The notes under the pieces are model-generated. The model saw nothing but the letters and a program-made list of their open reading frames with translations, did no database searches and was not told the origin of the DNA. DNA of 10,554 nt from JBCCMB01 sp039026555 (GTDB taxonomy: Bacteria; Pseudomonadota; Alphaproteobacteria; Caulobacterales; Hyphomonadaceae): contig JBCCMB010000097.1 in assembly GCA_039026555.1 (NCBI GenBank), positions 1 through 10,554 of the forward strand, given 5' to 3'. Position numbers and translations under genes: made by a program. This document shows, one piece after another, positions 1 to 6,000 of this stretch. Every line of letters begins with the position of its first letter. The stretch's first letter is position 1.

Positions 1-28
1 ACGCCCAAGCCGATGGGCTATCAGTATT

Positions 29-45
29 TGGGCGAGGCTCGCCCA
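29..45. terminator. Small hairpin just past the MFS gene stop, possible weak terminator
   Basis: A perfect 7-bp inverted repeat (TGGGCGA, loop GGC, TCGCCCA) lies 3 bases beyond the stop codon of the MFS gene, which is read leftwards. The position suits a transcription terminator or an mRNA 3'-end stabiliser. No run of T follows it on the minus strand (the next bases read AAATACTGA), so intrinsic termination is not well supported. The rest of bases 1-47 shows no gene. Confidence 0.35.
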
Positions 46-47
46 CT

Positions 48-1328
48 TTAGGCGGCGTCTTTCACTGTGTCCGTCGCCGGCGGTGTGCCGGTGTATCTTA
101 AACCCACTAAAAACGGAATGGCGGCGACCGCGCAGAGAATACCGGCGAGTAAGAAGGCGGCGCCGGGAAAGTGCACGCGCGCATCGGCGCCCGAGAAGGC
201 GTAAAAGGTCTGCGTCATCATGATCGGTGAAATAATCGCTGCAAGGGATTGGATGCTGGCGGCGGCGCCTTGCAATTCGCCCTGCGCGTCCTGAGGCGTG
301 CGCGTCGATATCAATGTGTTGAACGCCGGACCGGTGAAGCCGCCAAAACCCGAGATCAATGTCCAAGCATAGGCGAGCCAAGGTGTTCCGGCGAACGCGA
401 AACCCACAAAGGCTAGCACATTAAAGCTCAGCCCGATCATCGCGGTTTTCGCCGCGCCGAAGCGTTTCATGACGACGCCTGTCAGCCCGCCTTGTACGAC
501 AGCCGAGATCAGGCCGACAAAGCCAAGGGAGAGCCCTATCTCTGCGGGCGTCCAGCCATATCGGTACTCGCCATGATAGCTCCAAATCGCCGGATAGACG
601 GTGTGGGCGAGGCCGAACACGCCCAGCGCCAGCAACAACCAACCGACATTTGGGATTTTGGAAAAATGCTGGAAGGCTCCAAACGGATTGGCGCGGGTCC
701 ACTCAAACGGCCGGCGTTTCTCCGGCGGAAGCGATTCTGGCAGCACGAAATAGCCGTAGACCATGTTCACCAGGGCAAGGCCCGCGGCCGCGAAGAAGGG
801 CGCGCGTGGATCTATCTGTCCAAGCACGCCACCCAGGACGGGGCCGATGATGAACCCCAATCCGAAAGCCGCCCCTATCATGCCGAAGGCTTTGCCGCGC
901 GCTTCGGGGGTGGTCGTGTCGGCGATATAGGCGTTCGCGGTTGAAAACGTCGCGCCGGAAATTCCCGACAACATCCGGCCAATGAACAGGACGACGACGG
1001 ACCCCGCAAACCCCATAATCAGGAAATCAACGCACAGCGTACCCATGGACGCGAGCAGGACCGGGCGTCGGCCAAATCGGTCCGACAGCCCGCCAATTGT
1101 CGGTCCCGCCAAGAAATTCATCAGCGCATAAATGGCGGCGAGAAATCCGCCATAGCGCGCGGCTGACTCAACAGAATCGCCCGTGAGTTCCGACAGCAGG
1201 CTGGGCAGGACCGGAAAAATCAGCCCAAACGCCACCATGTCGATGAACACGCACACCAAAACGAACATGAAGGCGTTCTTGCCCGCAGGTTTGGTTGGTG
1301 TGGATTGCGGCGCGGGCGTTTCAGACAT
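48..1328 (-). CDS. MFS efflux transporter, TCR/Tet (tetracycline-resistance-like) family
   Basis: A 426-residue, strongly hydrophobic protein with the about 12 membrane segments expected of a drug:proton antiporter of the inner membrane. The short hydrophilic N-terminus (residues 1-18) is cytoplasmic. The MFS signature loop between helices 2 and 3 is clear (GGLSDRFGRRPV, residues 79-90). The antiporter motif C follows in helix 5 (GxxxGPxxGG type, residues 152-167), after the ANAYIADTT segment (131-139) typical of TetA-like proteins. Length matches the family (about 400). The start is an ATG preceded by a weak GAGAA ribosome site. It is divergent from an ArsR-type repressor gene, with about 130 bases between the starts, which suggests shared control. 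I infer export of a small toxic compound. The substrate is unknown, and tetracycline resistance should not be assumed from the family name. Confidence 0.9.
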   Translation of the reverse strand: MSETPAPQSTPTKPAGKNAFMFVLVCVFIDMVAFGLIFPVLPSLLSELTGDSVESAARYGGFLAAIYALMNFLAGPTIGGLSDRFGRRPVLLASMGTLCVDFLIMGFAGSVVVLFIGRMLSGISGATFSTANAYIADTTTPEARGKAFGMIGAAFGLGFIIGPVLGGVLGQIDPRAPFFAAAGLALVNMVYGYFVLPESLPPEKRRPFEWTRANPFGAFQHFSKIPNVGWLLLALGVFGLAHTVYPAIWSYHGEYRYGWTPAEIGLSLGFVGLISAVVQGGLTGVVMKRFGAAKTAMIGLSFNVLAFVGFAFAGTPWLAYAWTLISGFGGFTGPAFNTLISTRTPQDAQGELQGAAASIQSLAAIISPIMMTQTFYAFSGADARVHFPGAAFLLAGILCAVAAIPFLVGLRYTGTPPATDTVKDAA

Positions 1329-1395
1329 GGTCGATTCTCATAAACAAGCCGCCTCACTAGCAGATCCGAGCTGAGCGCGCGATGCGAGAAATATG

Positions 1396-1425
1396 TTGAC
1401 AAGATACCTTAAGGTTTCCTATTAA
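1396..1425 (+). promoter_or_regulatory. Candidate sigma-70 promoter of the arsR-SRPBCC operon
   Basis: A perfect -35 hexamer TTGACA (1396-1401) is followed after 18 bases by TATTAA (1420-1425), which matches four of six -10 consensus positions. Transcription would begin near 1432, inside the inverted repeats described next, leaving a short leader of about 29 bases before the ATG at 1461. The spacer also holds the perfect 10-bp palindrome ACCTTAAGGT (1406-1415). No equally good promoter is visible for the divergent MFS gene on the other strand. Confidence 0.5.
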
Positions 1426-1446
1426 AAAGAAACCATATAGTTTCTT
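1413..1446. promoter_or_regulatory. Candidate ArsR-family operator: three alternating GTTTC/GAAAC half-sites
   Basis: GGTTTC (1413-1418) is inverted against GAAACC (1429-1434) across 10 bases. The second half-site also pairs as AAGAAAC (1427-1433) with GTTTCTT (1440-1446) across the spacer CATATA. The second element is a 20-bp near-perfect dyad in which only one symmetric base pair breaks symmetry. The array covers the -10 element and the predicted transcription start, the expected place for repression by the ArsR-type protein encoded immediately downstream. ArsR-family dimers generally bind such AT-rich dyads. That this particular protein binds here is inferred. Confidence 0.6.
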
Positions 1447-1460
1447 AATTGAGCCCTTCC

Positions 1461-1787
1461 ATGACGCTGGATGTCTTTCGCGCCGTCGCCGATCCCACCC
1501 GCCGGGAAATTATTGGATTGCTCGCGCATAACGAGCTGCGCCTCTCGGATATTTCCGGGTATTTCGACATGACGCGGCCGGCCGTCGCCAAACATCTCAA
1601 AATTCTGGTCGATACCGGCATTGTGAGACAGCGTGTGCAGGGGAGGGAGACGTTGTCGCGTCTAGAGGCGGCGCCGTTAAAGCAAATGTCCGATTGGGTA
1701 AGCCGGTTCGAGCATTTCTGGGAGCCGCGTTTGGACGCGCTCAAAACCATTGTGGACGCTGATTTTGAACAGGAGCCCAAATCATGA
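1461..1787 (+). CDS. ArsR/SdpR-family winged-helix transcriptional repressor
   Basis: About 108 residues from the ATG at 1461. An in-frame TTG at 1449 would add four residues, but the family normally begins just before the FRAVADPTRREII helix, and the TTG abuts the operator. The order is typical of ArsR proteins: an N-terminal DPTRR helix, a helix-turn-helix whose recognition helix contains RPAVAKHLKIL, then a wing with a QGRET turn. The usual metal-binding ELCVCD box is replaced by ELRLSD and the protein has no cysteine. It therefore resembles the SdpR-like, non-metal branch and probably does not sense arsenic or zinc through cysteines. It overlaps the following SRPBCC gene by ATGA. I infer repression of its own operon and perhaps of the divergent MFS gene. 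No strong Shine-Dalgarno sequence is seen; a GAG lies 7 bases before the ATG. Confidence 0.88.
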   Translation: MTLDVFRAVADPTRREIIGLLAHNELRLSDISGYFDMTRPAVAKHLKILVDTGIVRQRVQGRETLSRLEAAPLKQMSDWVSRFEHFWEPRLDALKTIVDADFEQEPKS

Positions 1788-2239
1788 CGGCAAGCAAAGA
1801 AATCACGAATCCAAGCGTCATGGTGAAGACGGTGTTCTTCAAAGCGCCGCCCGAATTTGTATGGCCTTATCTGGTGGAGGCGGAGAAACTAGGTCGCTGG
1901 TTCCATGCGCCGAAGACCGATTATGAAGTCGGCGCTGACTATCAAATGTTGTCGACAGAGGGCGAGCGAAAGGGCCAGCCGCTTCTATGGGGGCGTGTGT
2001 TGGAGATGTCGCCGCCAGTAAGGTTGGTGCACACCTTCACCCACCCGCATCTGCAAGAACGCGAAACCCTATGCACATGGACGCTGGACGCCGTCGAAGG
2101 CGGCACGCGGCTGACTTTGATCCACGAAGGGTTGATGGAGGCGGACGACGCCTTGGGCTCGCTCGCCTCCCACGACGCGGGATGGGACGAGCATTTCGTC
2201 AAATTGCGGGAGTTGGTCGCAGAGACGGTCGACGCTTAG
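1784..2239 (+). CDS. SRPBCC (AHSA1/START-like) domain protein
   Basis: A 151-residue protein covering one SRPBCC domain of the AHSA1 (activator of Hsp90 ATPase homologue 1-like) type. Visible hallmarks are the opening strand and helix with APPEFVWPYLVEAEKLGRWF, the strand WGRVLEMSPPVRLVHTF, and the C-terminal long helix beginning GWDEHFVKLRELV. The fold forms a deep hydrophobic cavity that usually binds a small lipophilic ligand; it is not known to be catalytic here. The ATG overlaps the arsR stop as ATGA, with AGGAG 8 bases upstream (1771-1775), so the two are translationally coupled. ArsR plus SRPBCC is a very common two-gene unit in bacteria whose ligand is mostly unknown. The divergent exporter suggests that binding or detoxifying a small molecule is possible, which is inference. 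Confidence 0.87.
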   Translation: MTASKEITNPSVMVKTVFFKAPPEFVWPYLVEAEKLGRWFHAPKTDYEVGADYQMLSTEGERKGQPLLWGRVLEMSPPVRLVHTFTHPHLQERETLCTWTLDAVEGGTRLTLIHEGLMEADDALGSLASHDAGWDEHFVKLRELVAETVDA

Positions 2240-2300
2240 CGCCGCGAATTCCAGCAATTCAAAGGACAGGGATCGCATCGTGCGCTAGAGTTCTTCAACC

Positions 2301-2792
2301 ATGGCTGATCCTACAGACATCTATAATTGGCGGCGCGTTGATGCGCGTCTCACCACATCTGGACAACCCAGTGAAACCCAGCTGACAGCGCTTCAAACGC
2401 TTGGTGTATCGCATGTGGTGAATTTAGGACTGCATGATCACGAACGCGCATTGCCGGATGAACGCGCAAGCGTTGCGAAGATTGGCGCGGACTACGTTCA
2501 TATCCCAGTTGCCTTCGATAATCCGACTGAAGACGATTTTGACCGCTTTTGCGCGACGATGGCGGAGACGGCGACGACAAGGCTTCATGTGCACTGCATC
2601 GCCAATTTCCGCGTCACTGCTTTCTTATACCGATTTCAACGTGATCGGCTCGGCGTAGACGAGGCGCAAGCGCGACGTTTAATGGACAGCGTTTGGCGAC
2701 CGGGCGGCGTTTGGGCGAAATTCATAGGTGACGAAGCGAGCATTGGTCTGCCCCACCGACCGCCGGCTGATGGCGGCGATACGCAAACCTAG
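2301..2792 (+). CDS. Cysteine-phosphatase-like (PTP/DSP fold) small protein with CX4R loop
   Basis: 163 residues. The N-terminal part (YNWRRVDARLTTSGQPSETQL, then the strand GVSHVVNLG) resembles bacterial dual-specificity or BLH-type (DUF442-like) phosphatases. The TSGQP turn and a later strand ADYVHIPV are typical. The presumed active loop is VHCIANFR (Cys99, Arg104). The spacing is C-X4-R, not the C-X5-R of classical tyrosine phosphatases; similar short loops occur in rhodaneses and BLH-like proteins. Catalysis on a phospho-substrate is thus plausible but not assured. The gene starts 61 bases after the SRPBCC stop with no obvious ribosome site or promoter, and ends 2 bases from the convergent VWA gene. 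Substrate unknown. Confidence 0.75.
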   Translation: MADPTDIYNWRRVDARLTTSGQPSETQLTALQTLGVSHVVNLGLHDHERALPDERASVAKIGADYVHIPVAFDNPTEDDFDRFCATMAETATTRLHVHCIANFRVTAFLYRFQRDRLGVDEAQARRLMDSVWRPGGVWAKFIGDEASIGLPHRPPADGGDTQT

Positions 2793-2794
2793 CT

Positions 2795-3976
2795 CTAACG
2801 CGACAATTCCCGCATGGCGTCGTCGAGGCCTGAGAGTGTCAGCTCGAACATGCGTTGCGGCCCGATAATATCGCGGATCAGCTGGATGGACGGCGTATAA
2901 TCCCATCCCGATCTTGCGACCGGATTCAGCCAGACGAGGTGGGGATAGACCTCGGTCAATCGGTGTAGCCAGACCCCGCCGGCTTCCTCATTCCAATGTT
3001 CGACGGAGCCGCCGGGATAGCTGATCTCATAGGGGCTCATCGAGCCGTCGCCGACCACGATGACTTTGTAGTCGGACGGGAAGCGGTGGAGCACGTCCCA
3101 TGTCGGCGTTTTCTCATTATTGCGCCGGCGATTGTCCTTCCAAACGCCCTCATAAAGGCAATTGTGGAAGTAGAAATATTCGAGATTTTTGAACTCGGTT
3201 CGCGTCGCAGAGAACAATTCCTCGCAGACCTTCACATAAGGGTCCATCGAGCCGCCGACATCAAAGAAAAGCAGGACTTTCACCGCATTACGCCGTTCAG
3301 GGCGCATGACCACGTCCAGATACCCCTCGCGTGCGGTTTGTTTGATCGTGCCGTCCAGATCGAGCTCGTCTGGCGCGCCGTCGCGGGCCCATTTGCGCAG
3401 GCGACGCAGCGCGACTTTGATGTTGCGGGTGCCCAATTGGACATTGTCGTCCAAATTCTTGAATTCGCGCTTGTCCCAAACCTTCACTGCGCGGCGATGA
3501 CGCGATTTCTTTTGGCCGATGCGTACGCCTTCCGGGTTGTAGCCATGCGCGCCGAAGGGCGAGGTGCCGCCCGTACCGATCATCTTATTGCCGCCCTCAT
3601 GGCGTTTTTTCTGTTCTTCGAGGCGCTCCTTCAGCGTCTCCATCAGCTTTTCCCAACCGCCGAGACTTTCGATCATCTCCTTTTCTTCGTCGGTCAGGTA
3701 TTTTTCCGAGACTTTGCGAAGCCATTCCTCCGGGATGTCCGCCGTGAGGTCGCCATCGTCCAAGGCTTCCAGGCCTTTGAAAACATGGCCGAACACCTTG
3801 TCGAACTTGTCTAAATGGCGCTCGTCCTTCACCAGAGCAGAGCGGGAGAGATAGTAGAACTCGTCGACGGAATTGCCGATCGCGCCTTTGTCGACCGCTT
3901 CAATCAGCGATAGATATTCTTTCAAACTGACCGGTACGCGGGCGTCGCGCAGCTCGTTGAAGAAATGCTGAAACAT
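2795..3976 (-). CDS. VWA-domain protein, CoxE-like (COG3825 type)
   Basis: About 393 residues from the ATG at 3976, which has GGAGAC seven bases upstream. A TTG at 4003 would add nine residues, but the family usually opens with an MFxxFFxELRxxxVPVSLxEY sequence, seen here right at the ATG. The order is an N-terminal helical region (1-80), a charged coiled-coil-like stretch (about 90-130), a linker with GTGGTSPFG, and a C-terminal von Willebrand A domain starting VKVLLFFDVGGSM (about residues 233-245). The MIDAS-type motif is DVGGS (239-243), with Gly in place of the middle Ser. A second GDGSM lies at about 309-313. Relatives usually work with a MoxR-type AAA ATPase as a remodelling pair; none is encoded next to it here. 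Cytoplasmic, no signal peptide. Exact role unknown. Confidence 0.85.
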   Translation of the reverse strand: MFQHFFNELRDARVPVSLKEYLSLIEAVDKGAIGNSVDEFYYLSRSALVKDERHLDKFDKVFGHVFKGLEALDDGDLTADIPEEWLRKVSEKYLTDEEKEMIESLGGWEKLMETLKERLEEQKKRHEGGNKMIGTGGTSPFGAHGYNPEGVRIGQKKSRHRRAVKVWDKREFKNLDDNVQLGTRNIKVALRRLRKWARDGAPDELDLDGTIKQTAREGYLDVVMRPERRNAVKVLLFFDVGGSMDPYVKVCEELFSATRTEFKNLEYFYFHNCLYEGVWKDNRRRNNEKTPTWDVLHRFPSDYKVIVVGDGSMSPYEISYPGGSVEHWNEEAGGVWLHRLTEVYPHLVWLNPVARSGWDYTPSIQLIRDIIGPQRMFELTLSGLDDAMRELSR

Positions 3977-4071
3977 GGACGGGTCTCCGAAGACTACGCT
4001 CAAACATTAGCGCGCGTTCAAACCTGGGCAAAGACCGACGCGGGGGAAGGCCTCGCTTCGCTGAGCAACGC

Positions 4072-4413
4072 CTAAGCGCCGAGCACAATGTCGACTTTGT
4101 GCGGGTAAAACGCCAAATGCTCTTTGATGGACGTGACGCCGGCGATCGGCGTTTCATAGCTCCAAACCGCGTCTTCGATAAGCGAACCGTCGGTCCCGCG
4201 GATGTGAAAGTAATTGGCGTCGCCCTTGGCCATACAAAAGCTGGTGTAGTCGGATCGCACCAGCGCAGACATGTCCGTATCTTCACGCGGTACATAAAGC
4301 ACCGGCGGCAATGAGCCTTCGATCAATTCCAAGGCGCGCGTGGTGTTAACGATATCGACTCCACCCGCCGACACTTTGACCGGGCCGGCGTGGGGCGAGA
4401 CGGTTAGGCTCAT
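4072..4413 (-). CDS. DUF427 family protein
   Basis: A 113-residue protein with the layout of the DUF427 family (Pfam NTP_transf_9): a VLYVPREDTDMSAL segment (about 38-51) leading to a short KGDANYFHI strand, followed by WSYETPI and a C-terminal AFYPHKVDI motif with the family's conserved Tyr and Pro. The function of the family is not established and the Pfam name should not be read as evidence for nucleotidyl transfer. The ATG overlaps the stop of the glutaredoxin gene as ATGA, so the two are probably one translationally coupled unit. No separate ribosome site is needed. The 95 bases between its stop and the VWA start hold no gene and no clear terminator. Confidence 0.85.
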   Translation of the reverse strand: MSLTVSPHAGPVKVSAGGVDIVNTTRALELIEGSLPPVLYVPREDTDMSALVRSDYTSFCMAKGDANYFHIRGTDGSLIEDAVWSYETPIAGVTSIKEHLAFYPHKVDIVLGA

Positions 4414-4739
4414 GCGTCTTCCGTCAGCACGCCCATTTCTTTCAGATAGGGCTTCAATTCGCCAGTCTCGAACATCTCCATGATGATATCGCAGCCGCCG
4501 ACGAAATCACCCTTCACATAGAGCTGCGGGATGGTCGGCCAATTGGAGAAGTCTTTGATACCCTGGCGAACGTCGTCATTCTCCAGAACATTCATCGAGC
4601 CGTACTCGACGCCAAGATAATCCAACACCTGGGCGACTTTGGAAGAAAATCCGCATTGCGGGAAAATCGGCGTGCCTTTCATGAAAAGCATCACGTCATT
4701 GCCGTCGACGGCGGATTTAATCATGTCTTGAGCGCTCAT
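4410..4739 (-). CDS. grxD: Monothiol CGFS glutaredoxin (Grx4/GrxD type)
   Basis: A 109-residue single-domain monothiol glutaredoxin. The active site is PQCGFS (Cys29 in CGFS), preceded by the MKGTP loop (Lys21) that contacts glutathione. The cis-proline motif WPTIPQ (67-72) and the GGCDI motif (81-85) complete the glutathione site. Proteins of this class hold a glutathione-bridged [2Fe-2S] cluster as a dimer, or as a heterodimer with BolA, and pass it to targets; they are poor thiol reductases. A bolA gene lies upstream on the same strand, which supports this role, though an aldo/keto reductase gene stands between. AGGAG sits 7 bases before the ATG. A weak promoter-like pair, TTGACC (4805-4810) and TAGCTC (4782-4787), precedes it, so it may also be expressed on its own. 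Confidence 0.95.
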   Translation of the reverse strand: MSAQDMIKSAVDGNDVMLFMKGTPIFPQCGFSSKVAQVLDYLGVEYGSMNVLENDDVRQGIKDFSNWPTIPQLYVKGDFVGGCDIIMEMFETGELKPYLKEMGVLTEDA

Positions 4740-4806
4740 TAGCGGGCTCCTGAAAGCGTCAATAAAGGCGGCGTTATCCCTGAGCTAGTGGCGCGGGCGG
4801 CTCGGG

Positions 4807-5658
4807 TCAAGATGAGGCTTCGCCCGGCGCGCCGGCGCGCCGGGCGGTTGAGAGGTTGGCGGCGAGGTTTTCCGCGCGTGTCGTAGACGTCAAAACGATA
4901 TCGGCTGGTCCGTCTGAGATGGCGCTTGCGAGGCGTGAAAGCGGCGATTGGCGGGTGTCGCGCCGCGCCCCTTGCGCAAGATCGCGCGCCGCATACCAGA
5001 TGTCGGACAGGCGTCGCGGTTGACGGGCCCCACGCACACTCGCCCCCATAACTTGAATGCCGACAACGCCCAACCCGGCGCTTTTGGCGCGCGTCAGCGT
5101 AGCCAACAGCGTTCCGGGGATATCGGTCGACGCCGGCGCCATAAGTAAGTCGAACGCCTGCGCGTCAATCGCCGCATTCAGCTCAGCGCCGCGGCCGCAA
5201 ACGCCGACAAATCGAAGGCGGCCATCCGATTTGAAGGATTGGAGTTTCGCCAGCAGCGCATCTGTAAGATCGGTCCGCGCAGGTCCATGGAGGAATAGTG
5301 CGTCGACCTGTCCGAGCCGCGAAAGACTCTCGTCTAAAGATCGTTCAATCGCATCCGGCGCAAAATCCTTGTCCCAGCGCGAGCCGCGCTTTCGTGTGCC
5401 GGCTTTCGTACTTACAAATACGGGCGAATCGCTCGCGGAGAGCGCGAACCCCAAACGCTGTTCCGCTTCGCCGTCTCCATAGAAGGGGGCGGTGTCGAAA
5501 AACTCGACGCCGGCGCTCAGCGCCTGAGCGATCATCGCCACTGTGTCCATTTTATGCACAAGGCGCGTGGCGTGGGGGCCGGATACGCCGAACCCCAATA
5601 TGGGGAGATCGAGGCCGGTCTTTCCGAGCGTGCCGCGTGGTAGAGGGGGTGGGGACAA
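4807..5658 (-). CDS. Aldo/keto reductase family protein
   Basis: About 283 residues from a TTG at 5658. An open frame continues upstream to 5799, but that part lies entirely over bolA in another frame, so I reject it. The TTG begins 2 bases after the bolA stop and leaves an intact first strand (GTLGKTGLDLPILGFG). The catalytic set is visible: Asp55 and Tyr60 in FFDTAPFYG, Lys85 in VSTKAG and His124 in LFLHGP. The C-terminal segment TSTTRAENLAANL matches the region that binds the NADP(H) adenosine phosphate. Expected reaction: NADPH-dependent reduction of an aldehyde or ketone; substrate unknown. It stands between bolA and the glutaredoxin gene and is probably cotranscribed with bolA. The start codon is the weak point, since no strong ribosome site is visible. 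The last codons contain a perfect 26-bp palindrome. Confidence 0.85.
   Translation of the reverse strand: MSPPPLPRGTLGKTGLDLPILGFGVSGPHATRLVHKMDTVAMIAQALSAGVEFFDTAPFYGDGEAEQRLGFALSASDSPVFVSTKAGTRKRGSRWDKDFAPDAIERSLDESLSRLGQVDALFLHGPARTDLTDALLAKLQSFKSDGRLRFVGVCGRGAELNAAIDAQAFDLLMAPASTDIPGTLLATLTRAKSAGLGVVGIQVMGASVRGARQPRRLSDIWYAARDLAQGARRDTRQSPLSRLASAISDGPADIVLTSTTRAENLAANLSTARRAGAPGEASS
4821..4846. repeat. Perfect 26-bp all-GC palindrome in the 3' end of the aldo/keto reductase gene
   Basis: The 26 bases from 4821 to 4846 equal their own reverse complement. They contain only G and C, with two GGCGCGCC units around a central CCGG. In mRNA they could fold into a stem of about 11 base pairs with a 4-base loop. 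The palindrome encodes the TARRAGAPGE part of the reductase C-terminus, 11 bases before its stop codon. No T-run follows in the direction of transcription, so it is not a standard intrinsic terminator. It may slow or attenuate transcription, protect the upstream mRNA, or be a chance product of high GC. Confidence 0.6.
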
Positions 5659-5660
5659 GT

Positions 5661-5894
5661 TTAGCCCGGCGCGCGTGTTTTTAGCGCCAGCGCGTGGAGT
5701 TCGCCGCCCATTTTGCCCTTGAGCGCGGCGTAGACCAATTGATGTTGCGCCACGCGCGTTTTGCCGGCGAATTGCTCCGAGACGATTTCCGCCTGCCAAT
5801 GATCATTGTCGCCCGCCAAATCTGTCAAAATAATCTCCGCCTCAGGGAAGGCTTCGACAAGATGCGCTTCTAGCGTTTCGCGCGTCATGGCCAT
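5661..5894 (-). CDS. BolA family protein
   Basis: A 77-residue protein spanning one BolA domain with the class-II KH-like fold. Recognisable parts are the N-terminal helix ETLEAHLVEAFP, the strand AEIILTDLAGDNDHW, the loop KTRVAQHQLVYAAL with His51, and the C-terminal ELHALAL with the near-invariant His67. The length fits the short BolA/IbaG class. BolA proteins bind monothiol CGFS glutaredoxins and share a [2Fe-2S] cluster ligated by Cys and His; the partner gene lies one gene downstream. The ATG at 5894 has GGAG 8 bases upstream. A second ATG at 5888 is possible. I would not assign BolA versus IbaG orthology by eye. Confidence 0.93.
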   Translation of the reverse strand: MAMTRETLEAHLVEAFPEAEIILTDLAGDNDHWQAEIVSEQFAGKTRVAQHQLVYAALKGKMGGELHALALKTRAPG

Positions 5895-5916
5895 GGCGGG
5901 CGCTCCATTAATTCAG

Positions 5917-5922
5917 ATTATA
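5917..5922 (-). promoter_or_regulatory. Consensus -10 element upstream of bolA
   Basis: On the minus strand a perfect TATAAT lies 22 bases before the bolA start, placing transcription initiation near 5910 with a short leader carrying the GGAG ribosome site. The matching -35 is poor: a TTGACC occurs but 26 bases upstream of the -10, too far for normal spacing. This may be a promoter for bolA and the genes after it. Confidence 0.4.
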
Positions 5923-6000
5923 TGCGAGATGCGACGCGTCGGCCTTGCGGTCAAGCATGGGCTGAGAGATAGACGGCGCAACGACATCTGGGAGTCTGAT

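Noticed and set aside
492..944. 150-residue open frame opposite the MFS gene
   Set aside because: No domain features. The minus-strand frame shows MFS motifs A and C and membrane helices throughout.
1449..1460. TTG start for the ArsR gene four codons upstream of the ATG
   Set aside because: It lies only 3 bases from the operator dyad, would leave a leader of about 17 bases without a ribosome site, and adds residues not typical of the family. It cannot be fully excluded.
2246..2260. Inverted repeat GAATT-N5-AATTC after the SRPBCC gene
   Set aside because: Only five A/T-rich base pairs, no T-run, too weak for a terminator or an operator.
2996..3814. 272-residue open frame on the plus strand opposite the VWA gene
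   Set aside because: It is a mirror of a GC-rich coding region. The predicted protein has no recognisable motif, and the minus-strand VWA protein is clearly the real gene.
5659..5799. Upstream extension of the aldo/keto reductase frame by about 47 residues
   Set aside because: It lies over the well-supported bolA gene in a different frame, is Arg/Gly-rich with no family similarity, and the reductase fold starts cleanly after the TTG at 5658.
5806..6000. Upstream extension of the DUF1993 frame
   Set aside because: It overlaps bolA on the opposite strand, shows no family similarity and has no ribosome site. The ATG at 6001 has GGGAG at good spacing.
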